Of a stretch of 26,207 nucleotides of DNA, positions 23,968 through 26,207 are shown one piece after another. Below the pieces are notes generated by a model. The model was not told the DNA's origin and ran no database searches. It saw nothing but the letters and a program-made list of their open reading frames with translations. The position numbers and the translations under genes were made by a program. The DNA is taken from NCBI GenBank assembly GCA_037440765.1, contig JBBITL010000061.1:1-26207 (forward strand). The letters are read 5' to 3'. The stretch is from DTKY01 sp037440765. Its GTDB lineage: Bacteria; Acidobacteriota; Terriglobia; Bryobacterales; Bryobacteraceae. Each line of letters opens with the position of its first letter. The first letter of the stretch is position 1.

Positions 23968-24987
23968 GTGCCTCACAGAGTCACTCTGATCCCCGGTGAT
24001 GGAATCGGGCCCGAGGTCGCTGCCGCGACGGTCCGCGCCGTGGAAGCAACCGGAGTGGCCATCGCCTGGGAGCGCGCCGAGCTGAGCTGCCGTATCATCG
24101 AGGCCTCCGGGGGGGAACTGCCGCGGGGGGTGCTGGATTCGCTGGAACGCACCAGGGTGGGGCTGAAAGGCCCCGTCACAACGCCTGTCGCCGGCGGGTT
24201 TCAGAGCGTGAACGTGGCCCTCCGCAGACAACTCGATCTGTGGGCCAACATCCGCCCGGTGCGCAACCTGCCCGGCCTCAAGACCCGTTACAGCGGCACG
24301 CCCATCGACATGGTGATCTTCCGCGAGAACACCGAGGACCTGTACGCGGGGCTGGAACACGAGGTGGTGAAGGACGTGGTGACCAGCCTCAAGGTCATCA
24401 CGCGCGCCGCCTCCGAGAGGATCGCCCGTTACGCCTTCAACTACGCGCGTCGCCAGGGGCGCAGGAAGGTCACGGCCGTGCACAAGGCCAACATCATGAA
24501 GCTCGGCGACGGTCTGTTCCTGCGCTGCGCACGCGAGGCCGCCCGGGACTACCCCGGCATCGAGTACAAGGAGATGATCGTGGACAACGCCTCCATGCAG
24601 CTCGTGATCCGGCCGGAGACTTTCGACGTGCTTCTGATGCCCAACCTTTACGGGGACATCGTGTCGGACCTGGCGGCGGGGCTGGTCGGGGGGGTGGGCA
24701 TTGTGCCCGGCGCCAACATCGGCGACCGCCACGCCGTGTTTGAAGCCGTGCATGGCAGCGCTCCTGACATAGCTGGAAAGGGGATCGCCAATCCAACCGC
24801 GCTGATGCAATCGGCCGCGCTCATGCTGGAGCACATGGGCGAGACCCGGGCCGCGGCAAGATTACAAGCCGCCATAGAGAAAACTTACGCGGCTGGGAGG
24901 ACGCTGACTCCGGACCTGGGGGGCACGGCGTCCACGGATCAATTCGCGGACGCCGTGGTAGAAGCGTTGGCGGGGATCGGCAGTTAG
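23968..24987 (+). CDS. NAD-dependent isocitrate/isopropylmalate dehydrogenase family protein, probably isocitrate dehydrogenase
   Basis: This 339-residue beta-decarboxylating dehydrogenase starts VTLIPGDGIGPEV. Substrate residues lie in NVALRRQLDLWANIRPVRN and FRENTEDLYAGLEHE. VHKANIMKLGDGLF supplies the catalytic Lys, and VDNASMQLV and LYGDIVSDLAAGLVGG the metal Asp residues. FEAVHGSAPDIAGKGIANP is the cofactor loop. The RENTED-LYAG-E-E pattern and short length match the NAD-type isocitrate dehydrogenase branch rather than 3-isopropylmalate dehydrogenase, though homoisocitrate dehydrogenase cannot be fully excluded. The start is GTG; an ATG two bases earlier is out of frame. It ends four bases from the converging gap stop. 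Confidence 0.92.
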   Translation: MPHRVTLIPGDGIGPEVAAATVRAVEATGVAIAWERAELSCRIIEASGGELPRGVLDSLERTRVGLKGPVTTPVAGGFQSVNVALRRQLDLWANIRPVRNLPGLKTRYSGTPIDMVIFRENTEDLYAGLEHEVVKDVVTSLKVITRAASERIARYAFNYARRQGRRKVTAVHKANIMKLGDGLFLRCAREAARDYPGIEYKEMIVDNASMQLVIRPETFDVLLMPNLYGDIVSDLAAGLVGGVGIVPGANIGDRHAVFEAVHGSAPDIAGKGIANPTALMQSAALMLEHMGETRAAARLQAAIEKTYAAGRTLTPDLGGTASTDQFADAVVEALAGIGS

Positions 24988-24991
24988 GCCG

Positions 24992-25999
24992 CTACAAGCC
25001 CTTCTTCGCCAGAAACTCGATCAGGTCAACGACGCGGACCGAGTAGCCCCACTCATTGTCGTACCAGGAGACGACCTTGAGCAGGTTTCCGTCGAGCACC
25101 TTGGTCAACTGGCCGTCCACTATCGAACTGTTCGAGTTGCGCAGCATGTCGGTGGAGACGACCGGGTCCTCGGTGTACGCCAGAATCCCCTTCAGTTCGC
25201 CCTCGGCGGCGGCCTTGAGCGCGGCGTTCACCTCTTCTGCGGTCGCGTTGTTCGCAAGCACGGCCACCAGATCGACCACCGACACGTTGGGAGTCGGCAC
25301 CCGCATGGCGTAGCCGTCCAGCTTCCCCTTCAGTTCCGGCATGACCAGGCCGATGGCCTTGGCCGCGCCCGTGGTGGTCGGGATCATGTTGATGGCCGCG
25401 GCGCGCGCCCGGCGGAGGTCCTTGTGCGGGAAGTCGAGCACGTTCTGGTCGTTGGTATAGCTGTGTATGGTGGTCATCGACCCCTTGAGGATGCCGAAGT
25501 TCTTGTGGATCACCTTCACGAAGGGCGCCAGGCAATTGGTGGTGCAAGAGGCGTTGGAGATGATGTGGTGCCGGGCCGGGTCATACTTGTCCTCGTTGAC
25601 GCCCAGCACAACCGTCAGGTCCTCGTTTTTCGCGGGGGCGGAGATGATGACCTTCTTCACGCTGCCCTTCAAGTGCGCCTTGGCGGCGGTGGCGTCGGTG
25701 AACTTGCCCGTAGACTCGACAACGACCTGGGCGCCCAGACTGCTCCAGTCCAGTTGGGCCGGGTCCTTGCTGGCGAACACCTTCAACTGCTTGCCGTCGA
25801 TCGATATACTGTCCGCTTCGGCCTTCACTGACTGCGGGACAGGGCCCAGGACGGAGTCGTACTTGAACAAGTGCGCCAGCGTCTTGGTGTCGGTCAGGTC
25901 GTTGACCGCCACGAACTCGATGTTGGGGTTGCCCAGGGCCGCCCGGACTACGTTCCGTCCGATCCGGCCGAAGCCATTAATCGCTACCTTGATAGCCAT
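24992..25999 (-). CDS. gap: Glyceraldehyde-3-phosphate dehydrogenase, NAD type
   Basis: This 335-residue glycolytic enzyme has the NAD fold AIKVAINGFGRIGRNV and Asp34 in AVNDL (favouring NAD over NADP). The catalytic Cys152 is in SNASCTTNCLAPF and His179 in TTIHSYTNDQ. Phosphate-binding MIPTTTGAAKAIG and the C-terminal WYDNEWGYSVRVVDL are standard. I took ATG at 25999 because AAAGGAG lies upstream and the family begins MAIKVAINGFG; the frame runs on to 26059 but the added part is unlike the family. A TATTAT box on the minus strand upstream could be part of the promoter. Confidence 0.97.
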   Translation of the reverse strand: MAIKVAINGFGRIGRNVVRAALGNPNIEFVAVNDLTDTKTLAHLFKYDSVLGPVPQSVKAEADSISIDGKQLKVFASKDPAQLDWSSLGAQVVVESTGKFTDATAAKAHLKGSVKKVIISAPAKNEDLTVVLGVNEDKYDPARHHIISNASCTTNCLAPFVKVIHKNFGILKGSMTTIHSYTNDQNVLDFPHKDLRRARAAAINMIPTTTGAAKAIGLVMPELKGKLDGYAMRVPTPNVSVVDLVAVLANNATAEEVNAALKAAAEGELKGILAYTEDPVVSTDMLRNSNSSIVDGQLTKVLDGNLLKVVSWYDNEWGYSVRVVDLIEFLAKKGL

Positions 26000-26059
26000 A
26001 GACTGAGTTTGTCTCCTTTGATTGCGGCTACTGCGCCCGAGGAATACTGCAAATCTCAA

Positions 26060-26207
26060 TAATATCAGACGGCGGCCTCCAATCGCTTTGTCCGTAATCC
26101 GTCCGCAGTTATGGGCTGGAGGGAGGAGGGGGGCGCGATTTTGGGCCTGCGTGCCGTTATCGACGCGGCACGGACGGTTTGGAGGGACGGCCGTGTGAAG
26201 AGATGGG
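26060..26207. other. Window end without recognised gene
   Basis: Beyond the gap promoter region I see no coding frame I can support. The last bases (gaagagATG on the plus strand) could be the start of a further gene outside the window, but too little is visible to judge. Confidence 0.4.

Overview
The window is GC-rich, densely packed bacterial chromosome. It has many tail-to-tail genes, an unusually large LmbE/PIG-L protein, a small protein with a basic LSPEARKRIAAAQKKRW tail, many exported proteins of unknown role and a bacterial glucuronokinase homologue. Together these suggest Acidobacteriota, probably near Solibacter/Bryobacter. That placement is inference from family resemblance. I found no rRNA, tRNA, CRISPR array or prophage.

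Layout. 1-3726: a membrane-anchored spermidine-synthase-like protein (cut by the window edge), the nickel regulator NikR, and a divergent ECF-type nickel/cobalt importer (CbiM/NikM, CbiQ, CbiO). 3732-8157: a small basic protein, D-aminoacyl-tRNA deacylase, a glucuronokinase-like GHMP kinase facing a hexuronate-type MFS carrier, and GlgC. 8160-14509: a large LmbE-like deacetylase downstream of bacterioferritin, dTDP-sugar genes rfbB-rfbC, an exported protein of unknown function, and GalT. 14526-16253: the branched-chain amino acid enzyme IlvD, upstream of and in line with galT. 19291-25999: a CheY/CheX pair, PurH, an exported S9 peptidase, an NAD-type isocitrate dehydrogenase and GAPDH.

The accessory stretch is 16254-19204. 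It holds an AraC-type regulator broken by one frameshift, the C-terminal remnant of an IS1380-like transposase, a perfect GC-rich palindrome, and a two-gene unit. The first gene of the unit is a signal-peptide-like start plus an 89-residue segment with 14 cysteines, interrupted by one amber codon. Sixteen bases later comes an exported, possibly propeller-type protein with an ideal Shine-Dalgarno, interrupted by one opal codon, also inside its signal peptide. This small Cys-rich peptide plus exported-protein pair is the most unusual item in the window. It could be a decaying secreted system, a sequencing artefact or, less likely, recoded.

Functional links. NikR beside nikM-Q-O points to nickel rather than cobalt import. 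The hexuronate carrier and glucuronokinase could feed glucuronate into glucuronate-1-phosphate. GlgC, GalT and RfbB/RfbC add sugar-nucleotide chemistry for storage and surface glycans. Six convergent gene pairs end within 24 bases of each other or overlap, leaving almost no room for separate intrinsic terminators.
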